DNA of 64,000 nt from Pseudomonas chlororaphis subsp. aurantiaca (lineage in GTDB: Bacteria > Pseudomonadota > Gammaproteobacteria > Pseudomonadales > Pseudomonadaceae). The stretch is taken from NCBI RefSeq assembly GCF_013466605.1, contig NZ_CP059162.1:5456001-5520000 (forward strand), given 5' to 3'. The notes below the pieces were generated by a model. The model did not search any database. It saw nothing but the letters and a program-made list of their open reading frames with translations, and was not told the DNA's origin. Both the position numbers and the translations under genes were made by a program. Numbering within the stretch: position 1 is the first letter of the stretch; each line of letters begins with the position of its first letter. Positions 40,669 to 53,936 of the stretch are shown here, in pieces.

Positions 40669-43206
40669 TCAGTTCTCCAGGACCAGTGAAGGGGCCAGCG
40701 TCGATTGCTGATGCTGGTGCAAGGCGTCGCGTACCTGCTCGGCGCTTTCCAGGCCGAGAATGCGCCCGGCGAGGGCCTGGCACTGGCTCAGCTCGACCTC
40801 GCGCACGCGGGCCTTGATCGCCGGAATCAGCGGCACGCTGACCGACAGCTCATCCACCCCCAGCCCCAGCAGCAGCGGCACCGCCAGGGTTTCCGAAGCC
40901 AGCGCCCCGCAGACTCCAACCCACTTGCCGTGGGCATGGGCGGCCTTGACCGTGGAGGCGATCAGGCGCAACACCGCCGGGTGGAAACTGTCGGCCTGGC
41001 TGGCCAGGCGTGGGTGATCGCGGTCCATGGCCAGGGTGTACTGGGTCAGGTCGTTGGTGCCGATGGAGAAGAAGTCCACCTCCGGCGCGAACAGGTCGGC
41101 CAGCAGCGCCGCCGACGGCACTTCGATCATGATCCCCAGCTTCGGCAACTCCTTGAGCCCCAGGGCCAGGGCTTCGTCCTCCAGCATCTGCCGCGCCTGC
41201 CGCAACTCCGCCAGTTGGGTGACCATCGGCAGCATGATGTGCAGGCGGGCCAGGCCGGCGCTGGCGAGGATCGCCCGGAACTGTTCGCGCAACAGCTGTG
41301 GACGCTCCAGGCACAGGCGGATCCCGCGCATGCCGAGGAAGGGGTTGGCTTCAGGTTCCATCGGCACATAGGCCAGCGGTTTGTCGCCACCGACATCCAG
41401 GGTCCGCACCACCAGGTTGCGCTCCGGCCCCAGGACCCGGGCGATGGCGCTGTAGGTCGCGGCCTGTTCCTCATGGCTCGGGGCGACGCCGCGGTCCTGG
41501 TACAGGAACTCCGAGCGCAACAGACCGACGCCCTCCCCGCCCAGGTCCATGGCCTGCTCGGCCTCGGCCAGCGAGGCGACGTTGGCCGTCACCTCGACGT
41601 GATGGCCGTCGCGGGTCACCGCGGCCTGGGCGGCCTTCTCCAGCTCCTGGCGCTGGCGCTGCTGTTGCTGCTGACGCCGCGCCTGCAACTGCTCGATCAC
41701 CACCAGCTGCGGGTCCAGGTGCAACTCGCCCTGGTCGGCATCCAGCAGCACCGGCGTGCCGCTGGCCAGCGCCAGTACCTGTACCGGCAGGCCGCAGACC
41801 GCCGGCAAGCCCAGGGCCCGGGCCAGAATCGCCACATGGCTGGTAGCGCCGCCGCCGACCGTGGCAAACCCCAGCACCTTACGGGTATCCAGGCCGGCGG
41901 TCTGGGACGGAGTGAGCTGCTCGGCAATCAGGATCGCCTGCTCCGGCAGGGCCCAGGCGCTGTCCTGCACGCCCAGCAGCAACTTGAGCACCCGCTGCCC
42001 GACATCCATCAGGTCCAGGGCGCGCTCGGCCAGCAACGGATTGCCCAGGCCCTTGAACAGCTCGGCGGTGGCCTCGGTGGCGCTGTTCCAGGCGAATGCC
42101 GCGCTTTTGCCGTCGGCGATCAGGGCATGGGCCTGCTCCAACAGGCTCGGGTCTTCCAGCAGTTCCTGATGGGCCTTGAAAATCTCGCCCTGGGCTGTGC
42201 TGGCGGCTTTATCCCGCAGGACTTGCAGGGCCTCGGTGGCCTGCGCCAGCGCCCGTTCCAGCCGCTCGCGTTGCGCCGCCTGATCGCTGGCGAGTTCGAT
42301 AATCTCGAGCTTCTGCTCGGCCACCTGCACCACCTGCCCGAAGGCCGACCCCGTCGAGGCGCAGACGCCGCGCAGCAACTTGCCCGATGGCGTGGCAACC
42401 GGCGCCACAGGCTCGGCGGCACTCACCGTCGTCACCGCTTCGCCACAACCACTCGCCAGCAACTCGGCCAGGGCCTTGATCGCCGCCTCGGCATCCGCGC
42501 CCGCCGCGCTGACCTGCAAGGCATCGCCCTGCGCGGTCTGCAACGCCATGATCGCCACCAGGGACTTGGCGTTGGCGCTGGCCTGCTGCTTGTGCAGGCA
42601 GATGTTCGCCTTGAAGCCCTTGGCCGCCTGGGCGAATACCGCCGCCGGGCGCGCATGCAGGCCATTGGGATTGGGCAGCGTCACGGGTTTGGAGAACAGC
42701 GCCTCGCCCTCTTCCTCGGACTCCGCGGTTGGCAGCGTCTCGCCCAGGCTCAACTGCAACAGCGGCTGACCGCTGTCCACCAGCGCGCTGCCCCCTGTCA
42801 GCCAAGTGAACGGCTCGCCACTGACCACCAGCATCAGCGTCAACAGGCTGCGGGCATGCACGACGATGTAGTCGGCATCGAACTCGATCAGCGGCTGCCC
42901 GGCCTCGACCCGCTGGCCCTCCTGCACCAGGCGGCTAAAGCCCTTGCCCGCCAGATTCACCGTGTCCAGGCCAATGTGCATCAGCACCTGCACGCCGTTG
43001 TCGTCAGTGATGCTCACCGCATGGCCACTGTCCTGCACGTTGCTGACCACACCGGCTAGCGGCGCGCGCAAGGTCTGCGAGGTCGGGTCGATGCACAGGC
43101 CGTCACCGATGACCCGGCTTGAGAACACCGGGTCCGGCACTTGTTCCAGGGGTATCAGCAGCCCCGACAGCGGCGCGAGCAGTTGCAATTGTTGGGTTGT
43201 AGCCAT
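40669..43206 (-). CDS. PTS EIIA-HPr-EI fusion phosphotransferase
   Basis: An 845-residue cytoplasmic protein carrying three PTS domains. EIIA-Glc-like domain: residues 1-160, His77 in VLMHIGLD. HPr: about 170-255, His184 in NGLHARPAA. Enzyme I: about 290-845, phospho-His near 457 in GGGATSHVAIL, PEP-binding end with SIGTNDLTQYTLAMDR and VCGALAS. A glutamine-rich linker near 505 (RRQQQQQRQRQ) lies within EI. It should pass phosphate from PEP to TreB, giving the locus its own PTS chain. Similar fusions serve N-acetylglucosamine PTS (NagF). The start at 43206 has AGGTGA upstream. Confidence 0.9.
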   Translation of the reverse strand: MATTQQLQLLAPLSGLLIPLEQVPDPVFSSRVIGDGLCIDPTSQTLRAPLAGVVSNVQDSGHAVSITDDNGVQVLMHIGLDTVNLAGKGFSRLVQEGQRVEAGQPLIEFDADYIVVHARSLLTLMLVVSGEPFTWLTGGSALVDSGQPLLQLSLGETLPTAESEEEGEALFSKPVTLPNPNGLHARPAAVFAQAAKGFKANICLHKQQASANAKSLVAIMALQTAQGDALQVSAAGADAEAAIKALAELLASGCGEAVTTVSAAEPVAPVATPSGKLLRGVCASTGSAFGQVVQVAEQKLEIIELASDQAAQRERLERALAQATEALQVLRDKAASTAQGEIFKAHQELLEDPSLLEQAHALIADGKSAAFAWNSATEATAELFKGLGNPLLAERALDLMDVGQRVLKLLLGVQDSAWALPEQAILIAEQLTPSQTAGLDTRKVLGFATVGGGATSHVAILARALGLPAVCGLPVQVLALASGTPVLLDADQGELHLDPQLVVIEQLQARRQQQQQRQRQELEKAAQAAVTRDGHHVEVTANVASLAEAEQAMDLGGEGVGLLRSEFLYQDRGVAPSHEEQAATYSAIARVLGPERNLVVRTLDVGGDKPLAYVPMEPEANPFLGMRGIRLCLERPQLLREQFRAILASAGLARLHIMLPMVTQLAELRQARQMLEDEALALGLKELPKLGIMIEVPSAALLADLFAPEVDFFSIGTNDLTQYTLAMDRDHPRLASQADSFHPAVLRLIASTVKAAHAHGKWVGVCGALASETLAVPLLLGLGVDELSVSVPLIPAIKARVREVELSQCQALAGRILGLESAEQVRDALHQHQQSTLAPSLVLEN

Positions 43207-43266
43207 GACTTCACCTGCTGTTTGTTCTTGTAAGTGCCGATGGAGCGCGAGCCCCGACAGCATCGC

Positions 43267-46249
<2,983 letters not shown>

Positions 46250-46303
46250 GACGGGCTCCTTCAATGGGTTGGGTACTGGCCGTGGGGGCCTTATCGCGAT
46301 CTG

Positions 46304-47746
46304 TCAGGCGACGCGATACCCCGGCCGGATGATCTTCATGCTCAAGCCGCAGGTCAGTACGAACGGCACCACCAGGGCGACGACCATGCCGACCACGAAC
46401 ATCGGGATGTACTGGGGAATGATCGAGATGAACCCCGGCAGCCCGCCGACACCGATGGCCGAGGCCTGGACCTTGTTCAGCGAGAGGAAAATGCAGCCCA
46501 GCGCCGAGCCGATCAGCGCGGCGTAGAACGGGAACTTGTAGCGCAGGTTGACGCCGAACATGGCCGGCTCGGTGATACCGAAATAGGCGGAGATCGCCGA
46601 GGTCGAGGCCATGCTGCGGTCCCGTGCGTTGCGGCTCATGCTGAACACCGCCAGCGCCGCGCTGCCCTGGGCCAGGTTGGACATGACGATCATCGGCCAG
46701 ATGAAGGTGCCGCCCTGGGTCGAGATCAGTTGCAGGTCCACGGCGAGGAACATGTGGTGCATGCCGGTGATCACCAGCGGCGCGTAGAGTAGGCCGAAAA
46801 TCGCCCCGCCGACCATCGGCGCCAGCTCGAACAGGGTGACCACGCCTTCGGTGATCAGGATCCCCAGGTGCCGGGTCACCGGGCCGATCACCGCCAGCGC
46901 CAGCACGCCGGTGACCACTATGGTGGTGATAGGCACGACCAGCAGGGTGATCGCGTTCGGCACCCGCGCCCGCAGCCATTTTTCGATGACGCTCATGACA
47001 TAGGCCGCCAGCAGGATCGGCAGGATCTGCCCCTGGTAGCCGACCTTCTCGATCTGGAACAGGCCGAAGATGTCGAAGTACGGCAGGCTCTGGCCCTCCA
47101 GCCCGGCCACGGCCTTGCCGTAGTTCCAGGCATTGAGCAGGTCGGGATGCACCAGCATCAGGCCCAGCACGATGCCGAGGATCTCGCTGCCGCCAAAACG
47201 CTTGGCCGCCGACCAGCCCACCAAGGCTGGCAGGAATACGAAGGAGGTGTTGGCCATCAGGTTGATCAGGCTCCACACGCCATCCAGGGTCGGGTAGGCC
47301 TCGAGCAGGGTGCGGCCCTCGATGAACATGCCCTTGGCGCCGATCAGGTTGTTCACCCCCATCAGCAGGCCGGCAATGATCAGCGCCGGCAGGATCGGCA
47401 TGAAGACATCGGAAAACACCCGCACCAGGCGCTGCATGGCGTTGGTCTTGTCGGCGCCCTTCTGCTTGACGTCGGCGATGGTGGACGCCGCCAGCCCGGT
47501 GAGCTGGCGCAACGCGGCATAGACCTTTTCGACTTCACCGGGGCCAATGACCACCTGGAACAGGCCACCGGTGAAAAACGAGCCCTTGACCAGATCGATC
47601 TGGTTCAGCGTCGCGCTGTCCACCAGGCTCGGGTCCTTGAGCGCCAGGCGCAGGCGGGTGACGCAATGCGCGGCTTGTTCGAGGTTGTCGGCGCCACCGA
47701 GGCTGTGCAGCAACTCGCTGGCGATCGTGGAGTAATCGTGGCTCAT
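46304..47746 (-). CDS. treB: Trehalose-specific PTS EIIBC transporter
   Basis: A 480-residue inner-membrane transporter that imports and phosphorylates trehalose. EIIB domain at the N-terminus has the phosphorylated Cys in EQAAHCVTRLRLALKD (near residue 28). EIIC has about ten helices with FMPILPALIIAGLLMGVNN, TGMHHMFLAVDLQ and GITEPAMFGVNLR, typical of the glucose-superfamily. It has no EIIA; that is supplied by the FPr fusion gene downstream. First gene of treB-treC-porin-FPr-EIIB-like, divergent from treR. Two TreR-type palindromes lie 55-96 bp upstream of the start. Confidence 0.94.
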   Translation of the reverse strand: MSHDYSTIASELLHSLGGADNLEQAAHCVTRLRLALKDPSLVDSATLNQIDLVKGSFFTGGLFQVVIGPGEVEKVYAALRQLTGLAASTIADVKQKGADKTNAMQRLVRVFSDVFMPILPALIIAGLLMGVNNLIGAKGMFIEGRTLLEAYPTLDGVWSLINLMANTSFVFLPALVGWSAAKRFGGSEILGIVLGLMLVHPDLLNAWNYGKAVAGLEGQSLPYFDIFGLFQIEKVGYQGQILPILLAAYVMSVIEKWLRARVPNAITLLVVPITTIVVTGVLALAVIGPVTRHLGILITEGVVTLFELAPMVGGAIFGLLYAPLVITGMHHMFLAVDLQLISTQGGTFIWPMIVMSNLAQGSAALAVFSMSRNARDRSMASTSAISAYFGITEPAMFGVNLRYKFPFYAALIGSALGCIFLSLNKVQASAIGVGGLPGFISIIPQYIPMFVVGMVVALVVPFVLTCGLSMKIIRPGYRVA

Positions 47747-47800
47747 GCTTGTTCTTCCGCTTTGGTTTTTTGTTATTGGCAGCACGCCGAAGCGAAAAAT

Positions 47801-47816
47801 ACTCGTCTGTACGAGT
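47801..47816. promoter_or_regulatory. TreR-type operator 1
   Basis: ACTCGTCTGTACGAGT: perfect arms ACTCGT / ACGAGT separated by 4 nt, the size of a GntR-family operator, next to the treB promoter region. Confidence 0.78.
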
Positions 47817-47826
47817 TAAAGCAACA

Positions 47827-47842
47827 ACTCGTATAGACGAGT
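47827..47842. promoter_or_regulatory. TreR-type operator 2
   Basis: ACTCGTATAGACGAGT: the same arms as operator 1, centre 26 bp away, about two and a half helical turns. Identical arms in both copies strongly suggest the same regulator, TreR. Confidence 0.78.
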
Positions 47843-48083
47843 TTACCGATGCCGCTCCGAAATCCAGGTCGCAGTGAATCTCTTCTGCGCGAGAACGGCT
47901 CTAGACCCGTGTTTTCCGGCAGAGCACGCCATGCGCGACAGAAAATTCTTAAACTGCTGTAAGGTGTTTCATCGCCAGTTCGACACTCGCAGCCAGGCGC
48001 TCGACCCCAGCGCCTCAAATAGACAAATCCGCTCACGGCCCTTAAGGTTCCCGCCTTGAGCGCAGACGGCACAGAGCCATCCC

Positions 48084-48788
48084 ATGAGTAAATACAACCA
48101 GATCTACAGCGATCTGCTTGCCAGCATCACCACCGAGCGCCTGGAACGCGGTGCTCGCCTGCCTTCCGAAACCGAGTTGATGGACAGCTACCAGGCCAGC
48201 CGCGGCACCGTGCGCAAGGCCATCGAGCAGCTGCAAGAGCGTGGCTTCGCCCAGAAGATCCACGGCAAGGGCACTTTTGTGCTGTCGCCGCACCCGATCG
48301 AGTTCCAACTGGGCGGTATCGTCAGCTTCCAGGAAACCTATCCGCGCCTGGGCAACGACGTCAGCACCGAGGTGGTGGAGTTCACCCAGTTTCCTCTCGA
48401 AGGCGCGTTGCGCGAACACCTGCAGGCCGAGGAAGGTAGCCTGATTACCCGCATCAAGCGGGTGCGGCGTATCGATGGCAAACGGGTGATTCTCGACATC
48501 AACCACTTCGTCGCCGAGTTGATCCCGGGGCTGGACCGGCAGATTGCCGAGCACTCGATCTACGCCTACATCGAGCAGACCCTGCAATTGCAGATCAGCT
48601 ACGCCCAGCGGACCATCGAAGCGATTCCACGCACCCGGGATGACCAGCAGCACCTGGACCTGGAGGGCCAGAGCCACGTGATAGTGGTCAGCAACCAGAC
48701 CTTCCTGCAGGACGGCCGGCAGTTCGAGTACACCGAGTCACGCCACACCCTGGACAAGTTCTACTTCTCGGACGTCGCCCGACGCTGA
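48084..48788 (+). CDS. treR: GntR-family trehalose repressor TreR (UTRA domain)
   Basis: A 234-residue cytoplasmic regulator. The GntR winged HTH is residues 1-70 (LERGARLPSETELMDSYQAS, RGTVRKAIEQLQERGFAQKI). A UTRA ligand domain follows (FTQFPLEGALREHLQAEEGS, IKRVRRIDGKRVILDINHF, ISYAQRTIEAIP). It lies divergent from treB and would bind the paired ACTCGT/ACGAGT operators, with trehalose 6-phosphate as the inducer in known relatives. It is of the GntR type seen in Bacillus and Pseudomonas, not the LacI type of E. coli. Confidence 0.9.
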   Translation: MSKYNQIYSDLLASITTERLERGARLPSETELMDSYQASRGTVRKAIEQLQERGFAQKIHGKGTFVLSPHPIEFQLGGIVSFQETYPRLGNDVSTEVVEFTQFPLEGALREHLQAEEGSLITRIKRVRRIDGKRVILDINHFVAELIPGLDRQIAEHSIYAYIEQTLQLQISYAQRTIEAIPRTRDDQQHLDLEGQSHVIVVSNQTFLQDGRQFEYTESRHTLDKFYFSDVARR

Positions 48789-48806
48789 CCACCGCGGCAG
48801 GCCCGC

Positions 48807-49328
48807 TCAGCCCAGCAGCGCCATCAGTTCGGCGCTCGGGGTGCCGATCCGCCGGGCCTCCTTGGCGATGTTCACGGATTGCGCGACCCGCGCTACCTCT
48901 ATCACCGGGTGCTGCAACTCGTAACCGCCCCGGGCATCCAGCCAGCTCAGCACTTCCGCCAGATGCCAGAGCGAGGCACTACCCTCGTGGATCGCCAGGG
49001 GGAAACTGCCGGCATGGTTGAGCATCAGCTTGCGCATGTTCTGCCGGGAGACCCCGACGATATCGGCAATCTCGCTCAGGCCGACGAAATCCGGGCTGGC
49101 TTCTACCAGCCGTGCGTCCGGAATGATCCGCTTGATATCGCCCAGGGCACTGAGCAGCGCCGCCTCACCGCTTTCAGCCTCACGACTGAACTCCAGCGCC
49201 AGGCGCCCCGCCAGCCCGGTACCGACCAGCGCGTCGGTGCAGCCCCCCGCGCCGAGGCGCTCCACCAGCACGTCCGGGTCGCAGTCGTGGGCAGGCAGCA
49301 GGTAGTTGAGGGTAAACAGGTATTCCAT
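48807..49328 (-). CDS. HTH antitoxin-like protein paired with HicA-like toxin
   Basis: A 173-residue protein. N-terminal half (FTLNYLLPAHDCDPDVLVERL, TDALVGTGLAGRLALEFSREA) resembles the non-DNA-binding domain of HTH proteins in Pseudomonas annotated only as DNA-binding. The C-terminal half has an HTH (LSEIADIVGVSRQNMRKLM), then EGSASLWHLAEVLSWLDARGG. ATG at 49328 has GGGAG 8 nt upstream; the ATG at 49334 overlaps the toxin stop (ATGA) but is only 2 nt from that sequence. Following a HicA-like gene on the same strand, it fits an antitoxin and autorepressor. The assignment is inferred from arrangement. Confidence 0.72.
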   Translation of the reverse strand: MEYLFTLNYLLPAHDCDPDVLVERLGAGGCTDALVGTGLAGRLALEFSREAESGEAALLSALGDIKRIIPDARLVEASPDFVGLSEIADIVGVSRQNMRKLMLNHAGSFPLAIHEGSASLWHLAEVLSWLDARGGYELQHPVIEVARVAQSVNIAKEARRIGTPSAELMALLG

Positions 49329-49330
49329 GG

Positions 49331-49612
49331 TCATGACTCCCGACGAGGTTGCGGGACTTTCCCGCCGCGCAGCTGATTCAGCGTGCAGTTGTCGACTACC
49401 CGGCACAGCGCCCGGGCATGCTGGAGGGGATTTTTCGGCGTGCTCCACACACTGGTGATGCAGAACTCGCCGCACCGGCACACCTCGCTGTTGTAAGGGC
49501 AGTAGATTTTGCCCCAGGCATGGCTACCGCCGACTTCGACGCGCCAGCCCTGCCACTCGGCGTAACGCAGCGCCATTTCAATGTCTTTCTTGGGATGAGG
49601 TGTGCGAGCCAT
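49331..49612 (-). CDS. HicA-like toxin candidate
   Basis: A 93-residue basic protein. MARTPHPKKDIEMALRYAEW then QGWRVEVGGSHAWGKIYCP is the alpha-beta-beta pattern of HicA/YcfA double-stranded-RNA-binding mRNA interferases, including the G-S-H motif with the catalytic His. After that it carries an unusual cysteine set (CP..C.CGEFC) that might bind a metal and is absent from normal short HicA. GGAGG lies 6 nt upstream of the ATG at 49612. It is followed by the HTH gene with overlapping or near-touching reading frames, toxin first, as in hicAB. Confidence 0.72.
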   Translation of the reverse strand: MARTPHPKKDIEMALRYAEWQGWRVEVGGSHAWGKIYCPYNSEVCRCGEFCITSVWSTPKNPLQHARALCRVVDNCTLNQLRGGKVPQPRRES

Positions 49613-49643
49613 CCATGGCCTCCAGTCTCGTCAACAATGAAAA

Positions 49644-49661
49644 GGTTGTCAACTGACAACC
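49644..49661. promoter_or_regulatory. Palindromic operator of the toxin-antitoxin operon
   Basis: GGTTGTCAACTGACAACC has perfect 8-bp arms (GGTTGTCA / TGACAACC) around an AC centre, 32-49 bp upstream of the toxin start. It would suit autorepression by the HTH partner. Confidence 0.75.
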
Positions 49662-49825
49662 ATGAATTATTTCAACGCCTGCGTCGGCATCGCCAAAGGC
49701 CGCCGGGGGGAGTTCGATGAATATCTGCCGAGGGTACACAGGCCAGGCGGGCGATGATGGGCCCATGTCTTTCCTGGTATTGCGGAAAGGCTGGGAACCG
49801 GGCTCTTTAAAGACCCTGAAACACA

Positions 49826-49861
49826 AATGGCGATCGACACCCGAAGGTCTCGATCGCCATT
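49826..49861 (-). terminator. Hairpin after guaA
   Basis: AATGGCGATCGA (49826-49837) pairs perfectly with TCGATCGCCATT (49850-49861); loop 12 nt. It begins 41 nt after the guaA stop. On the minus strand the T run is short (TTTGTGTTT), so it is a probable, not certain, terminator. Confidence 0.65.
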
Positions 49862-49902
49862 GCTGTTGCCTGAACGATCAGCAGCCGATCACTCGGCCGG
49901 GA

Positions 49903-51480
49903 TCATTCCCACTCGATGGTGGCTGGCGGCTTGCTCGACACGTCGTAGGTGACGCGGGAGATGCCTTCGATTTCGTTGATGATCCGGCCGCTGACGGTTT
50001 CCAGCAGCTCGTAAGGCAGGTGCGCCCAACGCGCGGTCATGAAGTCGATGGTTTCCACGGCACGCAGGGCCACGACCCAGGCGTAACGACGGCCGTCACC
50101 GACCACGCCCACCGATTTCACCGGCTGGAACACCACGAACGCCTGGCTGACCTTGTGATACCAGTCGGCCTTGCGCAGCTCTTCGATGAAGATGTGGTCG
50201 GCGCGACGCAGCAGGTCGGCGTATTCCTTCTTCACTTCGCCGAGGATGCGCACGCCCAGGCCCGGGCCCGGGAACGGGTGACGGTAGACCATGTCGTACG
50301 GCAGTCCCAGCTCCAGGCCCAGACGACGGACTTCGTCCTTGAACAGCTCGCGCAAGGGCTCGACCAGCTTGAGGTTCATTTCTTCCGGCAGGCCGCCCAC
50401 GTTGTGGTGCGACTTGATCACGTGGGCCTTGCCACTCTTGGCGCCAGCCGACTCGATCACGTCCGGGTAGATGGTGCCCTGGGCCAGGAACTTGATGTTG
50501 TCCAGCTTGCAGGATTCGGCATCGAACACGTCGATGAAGGTACGGCCGATGATCTTGCGCTTCTTCTCCGGGTCGGCTTCGCCGGCCAGGTTGTTGAGGA
50601 ACTGCTCCTCGGCGTTGGCGCGGATCACCTTGACGCCCATGTTCTCGGCGAACATGGCCATCACTTGCTCACCTTCGTGCAGGCGCAGCAGGCCGTTGTC
50701 GACGAAGACGCAGGTCAGCTGATCGCCGATGGCCTTGTGCAGCAGGGCCGCGACCACCGAGGAGTCGACGCCGCCGGACAGGCCGAGCAGGACGTTGTCG
50801 GTGCCCACTTGGGCACGCACCTGGGCGATAGCGTCTTCTGCGATCTTCGACGGCGTCCACAGGGCTTCGCAGCCGCAGATGTCGAGGATGAAGCGCGACA
50901 GGATGCGACCGCCCTGCTTGGTGTGGGTCACTTCCGGGTGGAACTGCACGCCGTAGTAGCGCAGGTCGTCGTTGAACATGCCGGCGATCGGGCAGCTCGG
51001 AGTGCTGGCCAGGATGTGGAAGTCTTCCGGCATCTTGGTGACCTTGTCACCGTGGCTCATCCACACATCGAGGCCGAACAGGCCGTCGGCGTCGACGTGG
51101 TCTTCGATGCCGTCCAGCAAGCGGCTCTTGCCAACCACATCGACGCGGGCGTAACCGAATTCACGCAGCTCGGAACCCTCGACCTTGCCGCCCATTTGCT
51201 CGGCCATGGTCTGCATGCCGTAGCAGATACCGAAGACCGGCACGCCCAGGTCGAACACCGCTTGCGGGCAGCGCGGGCTGTCGGCTTCGTGCACGGACTC
51301 GGGGCCGCCGGCGAGAATGACGCCTTTTGGAGCGAATTCGCGAATCGCTTCATCATCCATGTCGAACGGATGCAGTTCACAGTACACGCCGATTTCACGC
51401 ACGCGACGGGCGATCAATTGGGTGTACTGAGAACCGAAATCGAGGATCAGGATGCGGTGGGCATGAATGTCGAGGGCCAT
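49903..51480 (-). CDS. guaA: GMP synthase (glutamine-hydrolysing)
   Basis: A 525-residue cytoplasmic enzyme converting XMP to GMP with glutamine and ATP. N-terminal amidotransferase: Cys in [16 protein letters not shown], His/Glu in [14 protein letters not shown]-pyrophosphatase domain: [19 protein letters not shown]; the C-terminal dimerisation domain ends [20 protein letters not shown]. Length and start ([19 protein letters not shown]) are standard. It lies 99 nt downstream of guaB, usually an operon. A short hairpin (51532-51554) between them has no T run. Confidence 0.98.
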   Translation of the reverse strand: MALDIHAHRILILDFGSQYTQLIARRVREIGVYCELHPFDMDDEAIREFAPKGVILAGGPESVHEADSPRCPQAVFDLGVPVFGICYGMQTMAEQMGGKVEGSELREFGYARVDVVGKSRLLDGIEDHVDADGLFGLDVWMSHGDKVTKMPEDFHILASTPSCPIAGMFNDDLRYYGVQFHPEVTHTKQGGRILSRFILDICGCEALWTPSKIAEDAIAQVRAQVGTDNVLLGLSGGVDSSVVAALLHKAIGDQLTCVFVDNGLLRLHEGEQVMAMFAENMGVKVIRANAEEQFLNNLAGEADPEKKRKIIGRTFIDVFDAESCKLDNIKFLAQGTIYPDVIESAGAKSGKAHVIKSHHNVGGLPEEMNLKLVEPLRELFKDEVRRLGLELGLPYDMVYRHPFPGPGLGVRILGEVKKEYADLLRRADHIFIEELRKADWYHKVSQAFVVFQPVKSVGVVGDGRRYAWVVALRAVETIDFMTARWAHLPYELLETVSGRIINEIEGISRVTYDVSSKPPATIEWE

Positions 51481-51531
51481 GATTCAGTCTCGTCTAGGTA
51501 ATTCGAAAACAGTCGTGATTCAGAAACGACT

Positions 51532-51554
51532 CGGGGCTGAATAAAACAGCCCCG
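51532..51554 (-). other. Hairpin between guaB and guaA
   Basis: CGGGGCTG / CAGCCCCG, loop AATAAAA. No T run follows on the minus strand. It could be an attenuating or processing hairpin rather than a full terminator between the two genes. Confidence 0.5.
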
Positions 51555-51579
51555 GTCATTTAACGTTTTGCTTGAAGCA

Positions 51580-53114
<1,535 letters not shown>

Positions 53115-53244
53115 TGTAAAACTCTGTCTATTATCAACGGGGTGATGGATGGGGAATTTGCCGAAACGCAGCGTCTGTTTCGCGGACCAGCATTGCACCT
53201 GCCGGCGATGATTTCACCACCCGGGCCCGGCTGCCGAAATCCCC

Positions 53245-53793
53245 TTACAACTCCACCTTCACCCAGCTCACCGGCTGATCCAGCCATTCGGCGAACTCGT
53301 CGAGAAAGCTCTGCTTGAACCCGGCCTCGGCCCAGTTGTTGAAGATGAAACCGAGGTTGGAAAACCCGCACTCCTGCAAGAACAGAAAACCGTTGATGTC
53401 ATCTTCATGCCCGCACTCGGGGCAGGTGAAGTTATCGGTGCGCCCGGGCATCCAGTCTTCCAGGCTCTCGAACAGCGCCTCCCCCACTTCCTGGCGGCAC
53501 TCGGCGCAACCCGCTTCCTCGAGAAACCCCTTGGCCGGGGTATAGATGCAGCGCTTGGTAATGATCTCCAGGCCGTTGACCGGCTCGCCGAAGGGCAAGG
53601 CTTCCGGGTGCAGCACGACTTCGCGCGCGCCAGGGGCAATGGCGTGCGCCATTCGATTGCCGGTACGGCCACAGGTGCTCAAGGCTTCCTCGACGATGTT
53701 CTTGCGCACCAGCCAGCGCACGATCGCCCGGGCGCGGGGTTCGTGAACCGGCAAGGTGGAGATTTTCGGAACGATGATGCTTTGCGAGTTCAT
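53245..53793 (-). CDS. Zinc-ribbon protein of unknown function
   Basis: A 182-residue soluble protein conserved-looking but not functionally assigned. Two CxxC pairs are visible: CAEC (EEAGCAECRQ) and CPEC (NFTCPECGHEDD), which likely bind one zinc in a ribbon. The rest is mixed alpha/beta and aromatic-rich at the C-terminus (FLFLQECGFSNLGFIFNNWAE). Similar Pseudomonas proteins carry the misleading name sugar ABC transporter ATPase; no ATP-binding motif is present here. Start at 53793 because the upstream frame overlaps the TSUP gene. Transcribed alone. Confidence 0.75.
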   Translation of the reverse strand: MNSQSIIVPKISTLPVHEPRARAIVRWLVRKNIVEEALSTCGRTGNRMAHAIAPGAREVVLHPEALPFGEPVNGLEIITKRCIYTPAKGFLEEAGCAECRQEVGEALFESLEDWMPGRTDNFTCPECGHEDDINGFLFLQECGFSNLGFIFNNWAEAGFKQSFLDEFAEWLDQPVSWVKVEL

Positions 53794-53936
53794 GGGTGAG
53801 GCCTGAAGCGTCTGAAGGGAAGTCTGCGTCGCCTGCTCGGACGGTACGCCTGCGAGCCGATACCTACCAATAAGTGTAGAAGTCGACATGCCGGGTAGAT
53901 CCGAGGGCCCGCAGCTTAATCCCTGAACCCCACAGG

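Larger units (their letters stand above)
47747..48083. other. Divergent treB-treR control region
   Basis: 337 nt without a gene. The treB-proximal part holds two operator palindromes. The rest, up to treR, shows no motif I recognise, and treR itself lacks a clear Shine-Dalgarno sequence. Confidence 0.6.

Noticed and set aside
53245..53793. Sugar ABC transporter ATPase, the name such proteins often carry
   Set aside because: No Walker A, Walker B or signature motif is present. Only zinc-ribbon cysteine pairs are visible.
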